The translations under genes were made by a program, and so were the position numbers. A stretch of DNA of 64,000 nt, from NCBI RefSeq assembly GCF_000219535.2, contig NZ_CP007806.1:2576501-2640500 (forward strand), written 5' to 3'. Below, one piece after another: positions 37,064 to 46,318 of this stretch. The stretch is from Brevibacillus laterosporus LMG 15441. Its GTDB lineage: Bacteria > Bacillota > Bacilli > Brevibacillales > Brevibacillaceae. Every line of letters begins with the position of its first letter. Position 1 is the stretch's first letter. The notes below the pieces were generated by a model. It worked only from the letters and a program-made list of their open reading frames with translations, made no database searches and had not been told where the DNA came from.

Positions 37064-38809
37064 ATGAGAAGAGCTTTTATACATTCATTCTTCACATTTC
37101 TATTAGGAGCTTCCTTATTAGTCGGTTGCAGTAGCGAAGGAGCAGCTCCATCCACCTCTAATACTCCAGCCGATGGTCAGGCAGATACTCAGGCTCAAAC
37201 ACTTCGGGTACAGAACGCAGGAGATGCTGTTATCGCTGCTACAGACAAATCGAAATCGCCTCAATCGGCGAAAAATCGAAAAGATACGGTTGTAGTAGCT
37301 TTAACTGAACCAGGCGGGGTTTTCAATCCATATTTTTATCACAATGGTTATGACGGTAACGTTACCTCCGTGATGTTTTCTCCACTGGTTGATATTGATA
37401 AGAGTGGCAAACCAGTTCCTAAATTGGCAGAAAAATGGGATATTTCCGATGATCAGCTTACGTACACCTTCCATCTACGTAAAAATGTAAAATTTAGCAA
37501 TGGAGATCCCTTAACTGCTGATGATGTCGCCTTCACCCTCACCGTTTTGCATGATAAAACGTATGACGGAGAAACAGAAATCGCCGAAGCACACATTAAG
37601 GGCGGCAAAGCTTATAAAGAAGGAAAAGCAAAAACCATTGAGGGAATTACAGTCATCGACCCACAGACAATAAAGATAACCACTGAGAAAGTAAACGCTC
37701 GATCTCTTCTTCTGCTTGGTGGTCACGTTTTGTCCAAAGCTTATTATGGAAAAGGCTATGAACCAGGTAAGCTTGACTATCTGCGTACCTTGCATACAAA
37801 ACCAGTCGGAGCTGGCCCATATAAATTTGAAAAGTTTATCCCCGGTCAAGAAGTGAGATTCGTAGCCAATGAGTATTATTACGAGGGAAAACCGGCCATT
37901 CCGCATTTTATTTATAAAACAACCGATGGAGATACTACGCAGTTTTTCCAAACAGGTGAGACTGATTATAGCTCCTTCCCTGCAAATGCCGATAATCTGG
38001 AGCTTTTAAAGAGCCTTGGTTTTGCAAACATCAATATTTATACTTCGACTGCCTACAGCTACCTTTCCTTTAACCATAGCAAGCCTTATTTAAAAGACAA
38101 GCGTGTTAGACAGGCGCTAATCTATGGGCTTGATCGTCAACAAATTGTGGATGCCGCCTATCAAGGTTATGCACAAGTAGCTAATGTCCCCATATCTCCA
38201 GTATCCTGGGCGTATACAGAAGATGTGAATCCCTACGATTATGATGTGAATAAGGCTAAACAGCTACTGGATGAATCAGGTTGGAAAGAAGGCTCGGATG
38301 GCATCCGTGAAAAGGACGGAAAAAAACTGGTTCTTCACTATCTGACAACGAAAAGTAAAGCAAGCGACATTCTTATTCCTATCGCGAAGGAAAACTACAA
38401 ATTAATTGGCGTTCAACTAGAGGCAGAATTAATGGATTATCCAGCGCTTGTTGCAAGAACTGACAAAGGTGATCACGACCTTGCTTCCTTTTCTACTACC
38501 ATGCTAGGTGATCCATCAGATGGTGTTGTTCAGTTTTCTTCTACAGGTGGCGGTAGTTTTACGAATACACATGGTTATTCCAATCCTAAGGTAGATGAAC
38601 TGCTCGCAAAAAGTGTAGGGACACTTGATATTGAAAAACGTAAGGAAGCTTATAAGGAGCTTTATCAAGCATTAAGCGACGATCCTCCCTTTATTTTCCT
38701 GAACTATCGAAAGATTTTATCAGGCCATAATGCACGAGTGGAAGGATTTGAACCAAACGGTTACACCGGGATAAGCTCAAGCCTACCTAATCTGAAAATT
38801 GTGGAATAA
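37064..38809 (+). CDS. Oligopeptide-type ABC importer, substrate-binding lipoprotein (SBP family 5)
   Basis: 581 residues. The N-terminal signal ends in the lipobox LLVGC with Cys22 as lipid anchor, followed by a Ser/Thr/Ala-rich linker. The family-5 fold shows at [49 protein letters not shown] (~135-170) and [16 protein letters not shown] (~345). It binds di- or oligopeptides, or another small ligand such as nickel or opines, outside the membrane and delivers them to the permeases encoded next. It is preceded by a good sigma-A promoter and followed by a hairpin before the permease genes. The ligand is not determinable by eye. Confidence 0.94.
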   Translation: MRRAFIHSFFTFLLGASLLVGCSSEGAAPSTSNTPADGQADTQAQTLRVQNAGDAVIAATDKSKSPQSAKNRKDTVVVALTEPGGVFNPYFYHNGYDGNVTSVMFSPLVDIDKSGKPVPKLAEKWDISDDQLTYTFHLRKNVKFSNGDPLTADDVAFTLTVLHDKTYDGETEIAEAHIKGGKAYKEGKAKTIEGITVIDPQTIKITTEKVNARSLLLLGGHVLSKAYYGKGYEPGKLDYLRTLHTKPVGAGPYKFEKFIPGQEVRFVANEYYYEGKPAIPHFIYKTTDGDTTQFFQTGETDYSSFPANADNLELLKSLGFANINIYTSTAYSYLSFNHSKPYLKDKRVRQALIYGLDRQQIVDAAYQGYAQVANVPISPVSWAYTEDVNPYDYDVNKAKQLLDESGWKEGSDGIREKDGKKLVLHYLTTKSKASDILIPIAKENYKLIGVQLEAELMDYPALVARTDKGDHDLASFSTTMLGDPSDGVVQFSSTGGGSFTNTHGYSNPKVDELLAKSVGTLDIEKRKEAYKELYQALSDDPPFIFLNYRKILSGHNARVEGFEPNGYTGISSSLPNLKIVE

Positions 38810-38823
38810 AACGCCCATCGAAC

Positions 38824-38863
38824 ATGCTCAGTCCCTATGTACTTGATAGGTAGGACTGAGCAT
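38824..38863 (+). terminator. Intercistronic hairpin between binding protein and permease genes
   Basis: ATGCTCAGTCC (38824-38834) pairs perfectly with GGACTGAGCAT (38853-38863). No T-run follows, so this is probably an mRNA-stabilising or partial-attenuation hairpin that lets the binding protein be made in excess over the membrane subunits. Confidence 0.6.
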
Positions 38864-38941
38864 ATTCCTTCATTATTCATTCGTTATATCAAATGAAAGG
38901 TACCCCTTCCATCTATGTTTTAGCTAGGAGGCGCTCTGTCC

Positions 38942-39898
38942 ATGAAAACCTACATGTTCAAAAGACTGATGATTATGATCCCGACCTTAATCGGCTCTTC
39001 TCTCTTAATCTTTTTTCTCTTTGCGCTGACTCCCGGTGACTATGTTGATACCAATCCTAAGCTAAGTCCTGAGAGAAAAATAGAACTAAAAGCATTATAC
39101 GGTTTAGATAAGCCGATTATAGAGCGTTATTTTGTTTGGGCAGGCAATGTATTACGAGGAGATTTGGGATATTCCCTTCAATATCAGCAGCCTGTAACGA
39201 CCATCTTAGGTCAATATATCTGGAGTTCTTTCTTAATTGCTATCACCTCCACCACATTAACCTGGATCATTGCCATCTCGATTGGTGTATTTTCTGCAAG
39301 TCGACAATATTCATGGTTTGATTCGCTTGTAACAATCGGTGTTTTTGCGGCCATGGCCTTGCCGGCGTTTTTCGTAGGCTTGCTAGCGATTAAAATTTTC
39401 GCGGTTGACCTAAAAATACTGCCACCAGGCGGAATCCTGACAACGGGGAGCAATGCTACAGGTCTAGACTATGTGATTGAAGTTATGAAGCACATGATTT
39501 TGCCTGTCACAGTATTAACCATGCTGAGTGTCGGTTCCCTCACTCGCTATTTCCGTACCAATATATTAGAAGTGATTCGTCAGGACTTTATTCGAACAGC
39601 TCGCGCTAAAGGACTGAAGGAAAAAGTAATTACCTATAAGCATGCTCTGCGCAATGCTTTGCTACCAGCGATTACCCTGCTTGGGTTTGAACTGCCAGCT
39701 CTGTTTGGAGGAGCAATTATTACTGAGAAAATTTTTAACTGGCCCGGAGTAGGTCAGGTCTATATGCAAGCGTTATCACTTAGGGATTATCCCCTACTAA
39801 TGGGATTTACTATGTTCATTGCATTACTTACCGTTGTCAGTAATTTGCTGGCTGACTTGTTATATGGTGTTGTTGACCCACGGGTGAGATTGAAATAG
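38942..39898 (+). CDS. Peptide ABC importer permease, DppB/OppB type
   Basis: 318 residues, six transmembrane helices. The N-terminus (MFKRLMIMIPTLIGSSLLIFFLF) and the long periplasmic segment with LYGLDKPIIERYFVWAGNVLRGDLGYS are typical of DppB/OppB. The EAA loop is ARAKGLKEKVITYKHALRNALLP (~220-242), and the end DLLYGVVDPRVRLK is also family-typical. It forms the heterodimeric channel with the next gene product. GGAGG precedes the ATG. Confidence 0.95.
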   Translation: MKTYMFKRLMIMIPTLIGSSLLIFFLFALTPGDYVDTNPKLSPERKIELKALYGLDKPIIERYFVWAGNVLRGDLGYSLQYQQPVTTILGQYIWSSFLIAITSTTLTWIIAISIGVFSASRQYSWFDSLVTIGVFAAMALPAFFVGLLAIKIFAVDLKILPPGGILTTGSNATGLDYVIEVMKHMILPVTVLTMLSVGSLTRYFRTNILEVIRQDFIRTARAKGLKEKVITYKHALRNALLPAITLLGFELPALFGGAIITEKIFNWPGVGQVYMQALSLRDYPLLMGFTMFIALLTVVSNLLADLLYGVVDPRVRLK

Positions 39899-39909
39899 GA
39901 GGGGCACAT

Positions 39910-40839
39910 ATGAACGCGATTGGTAAAAATAACATAGAGACTGGCATTAATACGGCCTCCTCTTATTCGAAATCCTCACTATGGGGACAGTCCTTTAGGA
40001 AATTACAAAAGAACAAAATAGCAGTTATCGGTCTCTGTTTTCTCGTTGCCATCTTTCTCTTTTGTTTTCTGGGACCACTGCTTTCCCCTTATACATTAGG
40101 AAAAATTAATGCTGCAATGATCAACAAACCGCCAAGTATGTCTCATTGGCTTGGAACAGATGCTCTGGGGCGTGATATTTTAACTCGTCTGATGCAAGCT
40201 GGGCGAATCTCTTTGACGGTGGGGCTTGCTTCCATGGTTCTTTCTGTTTTTCTTGGAACCTTGCTTGGTGTTTTAGCTGGATATTTTCGCGGATGGGTCG
40301 ACGCACTGATCATGCGTGCCTCGGATATCCTGATGACAATCCCTGAATTACCAATGCTGTTTATCCTAGCGGCTGTATTATCTGAGTGGAAAGTTCCTTC
40401 TAGTTACCGTCTATATATTGTTATGATTATGCTTAGCTTCGTAGGCTGGGCAGGTTTGGCCCGTCTGGTTCGTAGCCAGATTTTGAGTCTGCGCGAGCAA
40501 GAATATATTCAAGCAGCTAAGGTTCTAGGTCTTCGCAGTAGTCGAATTTTATTTCGCCATCTGCTTCCCAATGTTTTACCTTTGCTGATTGTTGTAGCAA
40601 CCTTACGCGTTGGCGGAGCAATCCTGAGCGAGTCAACACTTAGTTATTTTGGACTTGGCGTCGTCCCCCCTACCGCAACCTGGGGTAACATGATTGATTC
40701 CGCTAACACTCTCATTGATTTTCAAAAAAGACCGTGGCTCTGGATTCCGCCTGGCTTAGCCATTTTTGTAACAGTCATCTCCATTAATCTATTAGGAGAT
40801 GGATTGCGGGATGCGCTAGACCCGAAAATGAAAAAGTAG
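39910..40839 (+). CDS. Peptide ABC importer permease, DppC/OppC type
   Basis: 309 residues. A cytoplasmic head is followed by a first helix (IAVIGLCFLVAIFLFCFLGPLL), the motif HWLGTDALGRDILTRLMQAGRISL (~80-103), the EAA loop AAKVLGLRSSRILFRHLLPNVLP (~198-220) and the end NLLGDGLRDALDPKMKK. It is the second channel subunit, 11 bp downstream of the first. AGGAGGGG precedes the start. Confidence 0.95.
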   Translation: MNAIGKNNIETGINTASSYSKSSLWGQSFRKLQKNKIAVIGLCFLVAIFLFCFLGPLLSPYTLGKINAAMINKPPSMSHWLGTDALGRDILTRLMQAGRISLTVGLASMVLSVFLGTLLGVLAGYFRGWVDALIMRASDILMTIPELPMLFILAAVLSEWKVPSSYRLYIVMIMLSFVGWAGLARLVRSQILSLREQEYIQAAKVLGLRSSRILFRHLLPNVLPLLIVVATLRVGGAILSESTLSYFGLGVVPPTATWGNMIDSANTLIDFQKRPWLWIPPGLAIFVTVISINLLGDGLRDALDPKMKK

Positions 40840-40850
40840 GTGGACGACAT

Positions 40851-41936
40851 ATGAATCATTCAAATAAACAGCCTTTTTCCTTACATCCAATTGAACATCG
40901 TGATGAGCTAGGCCCTATTTCTGGAACCGAAAAAACACATGTACACACTGAGGAGCCACCAGAGACAGTCTTGGATATTAAACATCTCTCCACCTATTTT
41001 TATACGGATGAAGGGATTGTAAAAGCCGTCGATGATGTAAGCTTTCAAATCAATGCGGGGCAAATCGTCTGTATTGTAGGTGAATCGGGATGTGGCAAGA
41101 GTGTTACAGCGATGTCTCTTATGGGGCTTATCACTGGGCCCATGGGCAAAATCGTTAATGGGGAGATCTGGTTTGATCATAGAGATCTTTTGAAGCTCAA
41201 TTCATCGGACATGCAACAATTACGCGGAAATGAATTAGCCATGATTTTTCAGGAACCGATGACTTCTTTAAATCCTGTATTATCTATCGGTGAACAAATC
41301 ATGGAACCCTTAATCGAACACCTTCACATAAGCAAAAAAATGGCGTTTGAAAAAGCAATCGAGTTAATCTCCCTAGTAGGAATTGCCCGCCCAGAGGAGA
41401 TTGCTCATTCCTATCCTCATCAATTAAGTGGCGGGATGCTGCAAAGAATCATGATTGCCATTGCTCTTAGCTGCAACCCGCGTTTATTGATTGCTGACGA
41501 GCCTACTACGGCACTTGATGTAACAATTCAAGCCCAAATTTTAGACTTATTGCGGAAAATTAAGCAACAATCAAACACCGCTATCCTTCTGATTACACAT
41601 GATTTAGGTGTCGTTGCAGAAATGGCTGATTATGTCATTGTTATGTATGCAGGCAAAGTGATAGAAGAAGGGCCTGTTATTGATTTGTTTCTCCAGCCAA
41701 AGCACCCTTATACACAGGGATTATTACGTTCCAAACCAGTGATGAACCAACGAACCACTCGGCTCTATTCAATACCGGGCCAGGTTCCGAATCCGATTGG
41801 GTTAGGTGATTCCTGCTACTTTGCAGAACGCTGTGAGCATCGTAAACCACAATGTGTAACGAAACAGCCCCACCTATCCCCCGTATCCAATAAACAGAAA
41901 GTAGCCTGCTGGTTGTATGAGGAGGAACACGCATGA
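40851..41936 (+). CDS. Peptide ABC importer ATPase, DppD/OppD type
   Basis: 361 residues. Walker A is GESGCGKSVT (~80), Q-loop MIFQEPMTSLNPV (~133), signature LSGGMLQRIMIAIAL (~190), Walker B LLIADEPTTALD (~212) and H-loop ITHDLG. The C-terminal oligopeptide-transporter extension has cysteines in GDSCYFAERCEHRKPQC, which in relatives bind an iron-sulfur cluster or metal. It has a 40-residue N-terminal extension. The stop overlaps the next ATPase start by 4 bp. Confidence 0.95.
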   Translation: MNHSNKQPFSLHPIEHRDELGPISGTEKTHVHTEEPPETVLDIKHLSTYFYTDEGIVKAVDDVSFQINAGQIVCIVGESGCGKSVTAMSLMGLITGPMGKIVNGEIWFDHRDLLKLNSSDMQQLRGNELAMIFQEPMTSLNPVLSIGEQIMEPLIEHLHISKKMAFEKAIELISLVGIARPEEIAHSYPHQLSGGMLQRIMIAIALSCNPRLLIADEPTTALDVTIQAQILDLLRKIKQQSNTAILLITHDLGVVAEMADYVIVMYAGKVIEEGPVIDLFLQPKHPYTQGLLRSKPVMNQRTTRLYSIPGQVPNPIGLGDSCYFAERCEHRKPQCVTKQPHLSPVSNKQKVACWLYEEEHA

Positions 41937-42901
41937 ATGAACTATTACTTGATGTACAGCATCTAAAAAAATATTTTCCTCTAGGGGACGGTCCCTTTCC
42001 GACTGGCAGAGGGCAGATAAAAGCAGTTGATGACCTCTCCTTTACGATCAGTAAGGGAGAAACCTTCGGACTGGTTGGTGAATCAGGCAGTGGAAAAAGT
42101 ACGGCGGGACGCACAATCCTAAGAATGATTGAGAAGACTTCAGGAGATGTCTTTTACAAAGGCATTGATCTATCTACCCTCTCACCTAAAGAGCTACGAA
42201 GGCTGCGCCCTTCCATGCAATTTATTTTCCAGGACCCATACAGCTCTCTTAATCCTCGTATACGGATTGGAGATGCCATAGGAGAAGCACTGCTGGATCA
42301 TGGGTTGGTAGCCAAGCGTGATCTACGTGAACGGGTTCAACAGGTAATGGACCTATGCGGTCTTGCCCCTTATCATTATGATCGATTTCCGCATGAATTT
42401 TCTGGCGGTCAACGACAACGTATCGGCATTGCTCGGGCTATTATTTTACAGCCTGATTTCATCGTTGCAGATGAACCTGTATCAGCACTTGATGTTTCCA
42501 TTCAGGCCCAAATTATCAATTTATTTCAGGATTTACAGGAGAAGCATTCCCTTACCTATCTATTTATTTCACATGATTTAAGCGTGGTAGAACACCTTTG
42601 TACCACGATTGGAGTGATGTACTTAGGCTCCTTTATGGAGGTGGCACCGCGTGATGAATTATTTGCACATCCCCAGCATCCTTATACTCAGGCACTTTTA
42701 TCTGCTGTGCCTATTCCGGATCCAACGGTTCGACGAGAAAGAATCGTATTAAAGGGCGAAATTCCAAGTCCAGCTAATCCTCCATCTGGCTGTAAATTTC
42801 ATACTAGATGTCCATATGCAACGGCATTGTGCTTGGAGCAAGCTCCCCTTTATCGGGAAATCGGGACCAATCATTATGTCGCGTGTCATTTTGTTTCATG
42901 A
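41933..42901 (+). CDS. Peptide ABC importer ATPase, DppF/OppF type
   Basis: 322 residues. KKYFPLG at the start, Walker A GESGSGKSTAGRT (~51), FIFQDPYSSLNPR (~100), signature FSGGQRQRIGIARA (~155), Walker B FIVADEPVSALD (~178) and H-loop ISHDLSV. The C-terminal extension carries the cysteine motif SGCKFHTRCPYATALC. It forms the ATPase heterodimer with the preceding protein. Last gene of the importer operon. Confidence 0.95.
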   Translation: MNELLLDVQHLKKYFPLGDGPFPTGRGQIKAVDDLSFTISKGETFGLVGESGSGKSTAGRTILRMIEKTSGDVFYKGIDLSTLSPKELRRLRPSMQFIFQDPYSSLNPRIRIGDAIGEALLDHGLVAKRDLRERVQQVMDLCGLAPYHYDRFPHEFSGGQRQRIGIARAIILQPDFIVADEPVSALDVSIQAQIINLFQDLQEKHSLTYLFISHDLSVVEHLCTTIGVMYLGSFMEVAPRDELFAHPQHPYTQALLSAVPIPDPTVRRERIVLKGEIPSPANPPSGCKFHTRCPYATALCLEQAPLYREIGTNHYVACHFVS

Positions 42902-42937
42902 TTCTAAAAGCCTAAATCTGTCCTAGGTTATCAGAAC

Positions 42938-42976
42938 AAAAAGCAGGCCTGATTTCATCCTCTTTGAAATCAGGCC
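42938..42976 (-). terminator. Terminator closing the PKS-NRPS cluster
   Basis: GGCCTGATTTC (42946-42956) pairs perfectly with GAAATCAGGCC (42966-42976); on the minus strand TTTTT follows (complement of 42942-42938). It may also slow plus-strand transcripts of the importer, but the T-run on that side is poor. Confidence 0.85.
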
Positions 42977-43135
42977 AGTTGGCACAAGCTCAGTTCAGAG
43001 TATATTGTACATTACATTTAATAACCAAAATTCCCCTAGAAATGAATCAGCCTACAATCGGTATTGAGCGTTGAGTGGATCTTTTCGCGTGAAATATTGA
43101 GGCTGCTCATCTCCTCTTTTTTATATGATGTTGCA

Positions 43136-46100
43136 TCAGGCATGCGAAAGAGTTTGCTGAGTTATAATTCGCCCGCTCTCCATTTTAACCACCTGATCAG
43201 CGAGGTCAAAGTAACGATCGTCATGGGTAATCGCAATTACACATTTTCCTTGCTTTTTCATTTCTGGTAACAAGGATTCGTAAAAGAAGTGCCGATACTC
43301 TGGATCTTGATCCGCTGCCCACTCATCGAAGAGAAGTATCGGTCTGTCTTTTATCTGACTTAGCATCAAGGCAAGGCGCTTTCGTTGACCTGTAGACAGC
43401 TTGGTCGTGCTAAACATCCCGGTTTGATCCACTTCGACTTTGTCAGCTATACGAAGCACCTCTAAATGCTTCCGTATCTCGTCTTGTTTAGCTTGGTAAT
43501 CAACACCATACATTTTCTCGAATAGATAGAAATCACTGAAGATAACTGAGAAAAATTCACAACGTTGATCGGCATTCACTTTTTGCCCGTTTATGAAAAA
43601 CTCGCCATCATCCTGCTCATACAATCCTGTAATCAGTTTGGCAAAGGTAGATTTCCCACTCCCATTCCCACCTACAATGAAGACGATTTCTCCTTTGCGA
43701 CAGGAAAAATCGAGTGGTCCCACCGAAAACTCCTCACCTTCCTTGTTTTTGTACCTGAACTGCACCTGATCAGAGGTAAATGTCTCAAAATCTTGGACAG
43801 CAAGACCAGCTATATCTACATCATCCCTTCTCTTTTCCGAAGATAACGAATCTAACAAGGCATTTAACCGTTCCCAGCTAATCTTAATACGGATCAGCTC
43901 AGGTACCGCATTTAATATGCCGTGAACCGGCCCCGTCATATACAGGAAGACAAACACGTAGCTTACCAGCATATGCTTTGGGATCTGCGGGAAGAAAATG
44001 GGGAACAAAAAGGTAACGGTCCCGATTACCACTACAAACAGCAATTCTCCCACTAAATACACATTTACAAACTTGAATTGACCTGCAGATCGCTTGTGTC
44101 GATATTCATAACAGCTTCTATCCATGTGTTCTTCAAATTCCCTGCTTTGTGCGCGAGTAAGATATAGCTCCTTAAAGCCCCCTATCATATCGTTAATATA
44201 GGAGAAAAACACATTTTGGATGTCTCTGGTTTCCTCCCATACCTTGTTTGCCGAACGGCCTGCCAGTGTATATAAGCCGGCCGCTATTATTATGACAGCC
44301 AGACAAAACAAGAATCCGTAAAGGCTCATTGCAGCTAGATAGATAAAGCAAAATACCAGTGTAACCGTACTGGTCAGTGCTATAACGACAATATTAGAAA
44401 TCGTACTGATGGTTTCCGTATCGTTGTTTAAACTCGCATAGATCTGGCCGTTATCAATCCGTTCATATTTTTGATAGGGAGTCCTAAAAATTCTGTGAAC
44501 TAGCTCCATTCTTTTTTCATATACCACCTGATTCGTTATAACAATGAGGCGGCTGCGAATCATTTTCTCCCCAACAATATATAGCGAGATACCTAACAGA
44601 AAATACAAAAAGACAGAAACGTGAAACGTATTAATGGAAGTGAGCGCTATATTGATCATGAAAATAATCATCGCATTTCCAAATCCGCTGACAAGCCCTT
44701 GTATAACGATAGGGGTCAGGGAGGTTTCCTTGGATTTCGGAAATAAACGAATCATGGTTAGGTAGACGGTAAACAAAGTGACGGATGCTAGCAAGACGTA
44801 CATTGCGTAAAAAATGGTTATCGGAAGCCAAACCTCAATAAACTGCCACGGTAAACCGAAGAAAAACACATCTGGCAAGAAGTATACAGCGGCTGACAAA
44901 ACACCGCATGTTATCACAAAAGCAAACAAAGATGTCAGACAGATGCGCCCGGGATTTAAGGCAAGTTTACGATCACCTCGAAGGATCTGTACTATGGCCT
45001 GACCAATTGCAACAGTAAGGACCGCCACAAGGACACTAAGGATCACGAGAGTAATGCTTGCCAATCGATCTGTTTGTAGATTGGTGTCATCCACTACTTC
45101 TGGAACTTCTTTTCCTTGCAAGAGCTTGACGGCTCCCTCCGCCATAACGGACACATTCATCGAGTCAATATTCGTCAAAACGATGGCACCCAGCTTTTCC
45201 TCTGGACGAAACACCATGTATGAGGAGAAAGTAGGATTGTTGCCACCGTGTGCAATTTGTCCACCGCCATTTTGAAAAATCATCCAGCCTGAGGCATACG
45301 AGGAACCGTTTGCCGCAGGAGCTACAGATCGATCTGGCAGATGGGAGGCATGTATTAACTCAGCAGGAAACCCTGAAGCCTCCAACCCTAATTGAATATG
45401 TAACCAACGCTCCATGTCGTTGAGACTTGATACCACGTAAGCCGCCGGTGTGTTTCCACGATAATCCGGTGCATCATACACTCGTGGGGAAAAGAAACCG
45501 ATTTTGTGCCCTCTTGCCATTTGCTCACTCGGTGCCTGTGCCTTCATAAAGGTGTTGGTTAGGCCCAATTGAGTAATAACTTGCTGTTGGACATACTGTT
45601 CATAGGATTGCCCGGTAACTTTTTCAACAATATAGCCTAGAATATCGTAGTTAACCGTTGCATATTCAAACTCTGTTCCTGGCTTGCGGGCTAATTCCCT
45701 GTTATTGAGCGCACGTACGTTTTCTTCAAGGGCCCGCTCACTGGATGAAATGGGGATAAAACCAATGCTTTCAAACGGAAAACCACTGGTATGATATAAC
45801 AGATGCTTTATCAGGATCGTTTCCTGCTGTCCTTTATATGTAGCTGAAAACCAAGGTATGATGGACTGAACAGAATCGTCTAGCGAAAGACGTTTTTGCT
45901 CGATAAGCTGTTGGATGGCTAGTGCCGTAAATGCCTTGGTGTTCGAGTTGATTTCAAATAGTGTGTCAGCAGTTACGGGGGTTTGCTTTTGAATGTCAGT
46001 AACTCCAAATGATTGTTTGTAAATCGTTTTCCCCTCTTTGACGACAACAATGGCTGCACCCGGAATTTTCTCCGACTCCATCGTTTTATTGACCAGTTGT

Positions 46101-46219
46101 TCGATCGCCGCAGCGGCTTCCCCACTTCCCATTTCGGCATACACGGTGGTGCTCATTTGAAGTACGAGGATCAGGCACATTAGCATTACGAATCGTGCTT
46201 GTTTCACTACTTCTTTCAT
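43136..46219 (-). CDS. D-asparaginyl peptidase-ABC exporter fusion (ClbP/ZmaM-like)
   Basis: 1027 residues, three parts. Part one: a signal/anchor (1-28), then a serine beta-lactamase-fold peptidase (~35-375) with Ser92-x-x-Lys95 (NSNTK), Tyr186 (YATVNY) and His324-Gly-Gly. Part two: three transmembrane helices (~388-412, 426-448, 464-492), as in ClbP. Part three: a cyclic-peptide-type ABC exporter (~505-1027) with Walker A GGNGSGKST, signature LSTGQRKRLAL and Walker B LLFDEW. This layout matches the type II prodrug peptidases such as ZmaM of zwittermicin, where an N-acyl-D-Asn leader is cut off outside the membrane and the same protein exports the peptide. A D-Asn module lies in the upstream synthetase, which supports the reading. 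The other role for such a fold is peptide release or cyclisation. GGAGAGG is 15 bases before the ATG, rather far. Confidence 0.87.
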   Translation of the reverse strand: MKEVVKQARFVMLMCLILVLQMSTTVYAEMGSGEAAAAIEQLVNKTMESEKIPGAAIVVVKEGKTIYKQSFGVTDIQKQTPVTADTLFEINSNTKAFTALAIQQLIEQKRLSLDDSVQSIIPWFSATYKGQQETILIKHLLYHTSGFPFESIGFIPISSSERALEENVRALNNRELARKPGTEFEYATVNYDILGYIVEKVTGQSYEQYVQQQVITQLGLTNTFMKAQAPSEQMARGHKIGFFSPRVYDAPDYRGNTPAAYVVSSLNDMERWLHIQLGLEASGFPAELIHASHLPDRSVAPAANGSSYASGWMIFQNGGGQIAHGGNNPTFSSYMVFRPEEKLGAIVLTNIDSMNVSVMAEGAVKLLQGKEVPEVVDDTNLQTDRLASITLVILSVLVAVLTVAIGQAIVQILRGDRKLALNPGRICLTSLFAFVITCGVLSAAVYFLPDVFFFGLPWQFIEVWLPITIFYAMYVLLASVTLFTVYLTMIRLFPKSKETSLTPIVIQGLVSGFGNAMIIFMINIALTSINTFHVSVFLYFLLGISLYIVGEKMIRSRLIVITNQVVYEKRMELVHRIFRTPYQKYERIDNGQIYASLNNDTETISTISNIVVIALTSTVTLVFCFIYLAAMSLYGFLFCLAVIIIAAGLYTLAGRSANKVWEETRDIQNVFFSYINDMIGGFKELYLTRAQSREFEEHMDRSCYEYRHKRSAGQFKFVNVYLVGELLFVVVIGTVTFLFPIFFPQIPKHMLVSYVFVFLYMTGPVHGILNAVPELIRIKISWERLNALLDSLSSEKRRDDVDIAGLAVQDFETFTSDQVQFRYKNKEGEEFSVGPLDFSCRKGEIVFIVGGNGSGKSTFAKLITGLYEQDDGEFFINGQKVNADQRCEFFSVIFSDFYLFEKMYGVDYQAKQDEIRKHLEVLRIADKVEVDQTGMFSTTKLSTGQRKRLALMLSQIKDRPILLFDEWAADQDPEYRHFFYESLLPEMKKQGKCVIAITHDDRYFDLADQVVKMESGRIITQQTLSHA

Positions 46220-46318
46220 TAGAGGCAGAATTATCCTCTCCTTTTTTAGAAACTGTGTCTATGTCAGAGAAAGCGGGCAACCAGCCCTTCTACGCCGGCT
46301 GCCCCTTTTATCGTTCCA

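Noticed and set aside
42946-42976. Attenuator for the importer operon
   Set aside because: It lies after the last importer gene and its T-run faces the minus strand, so it is called as the terminator of the PKS-NRPS operon.
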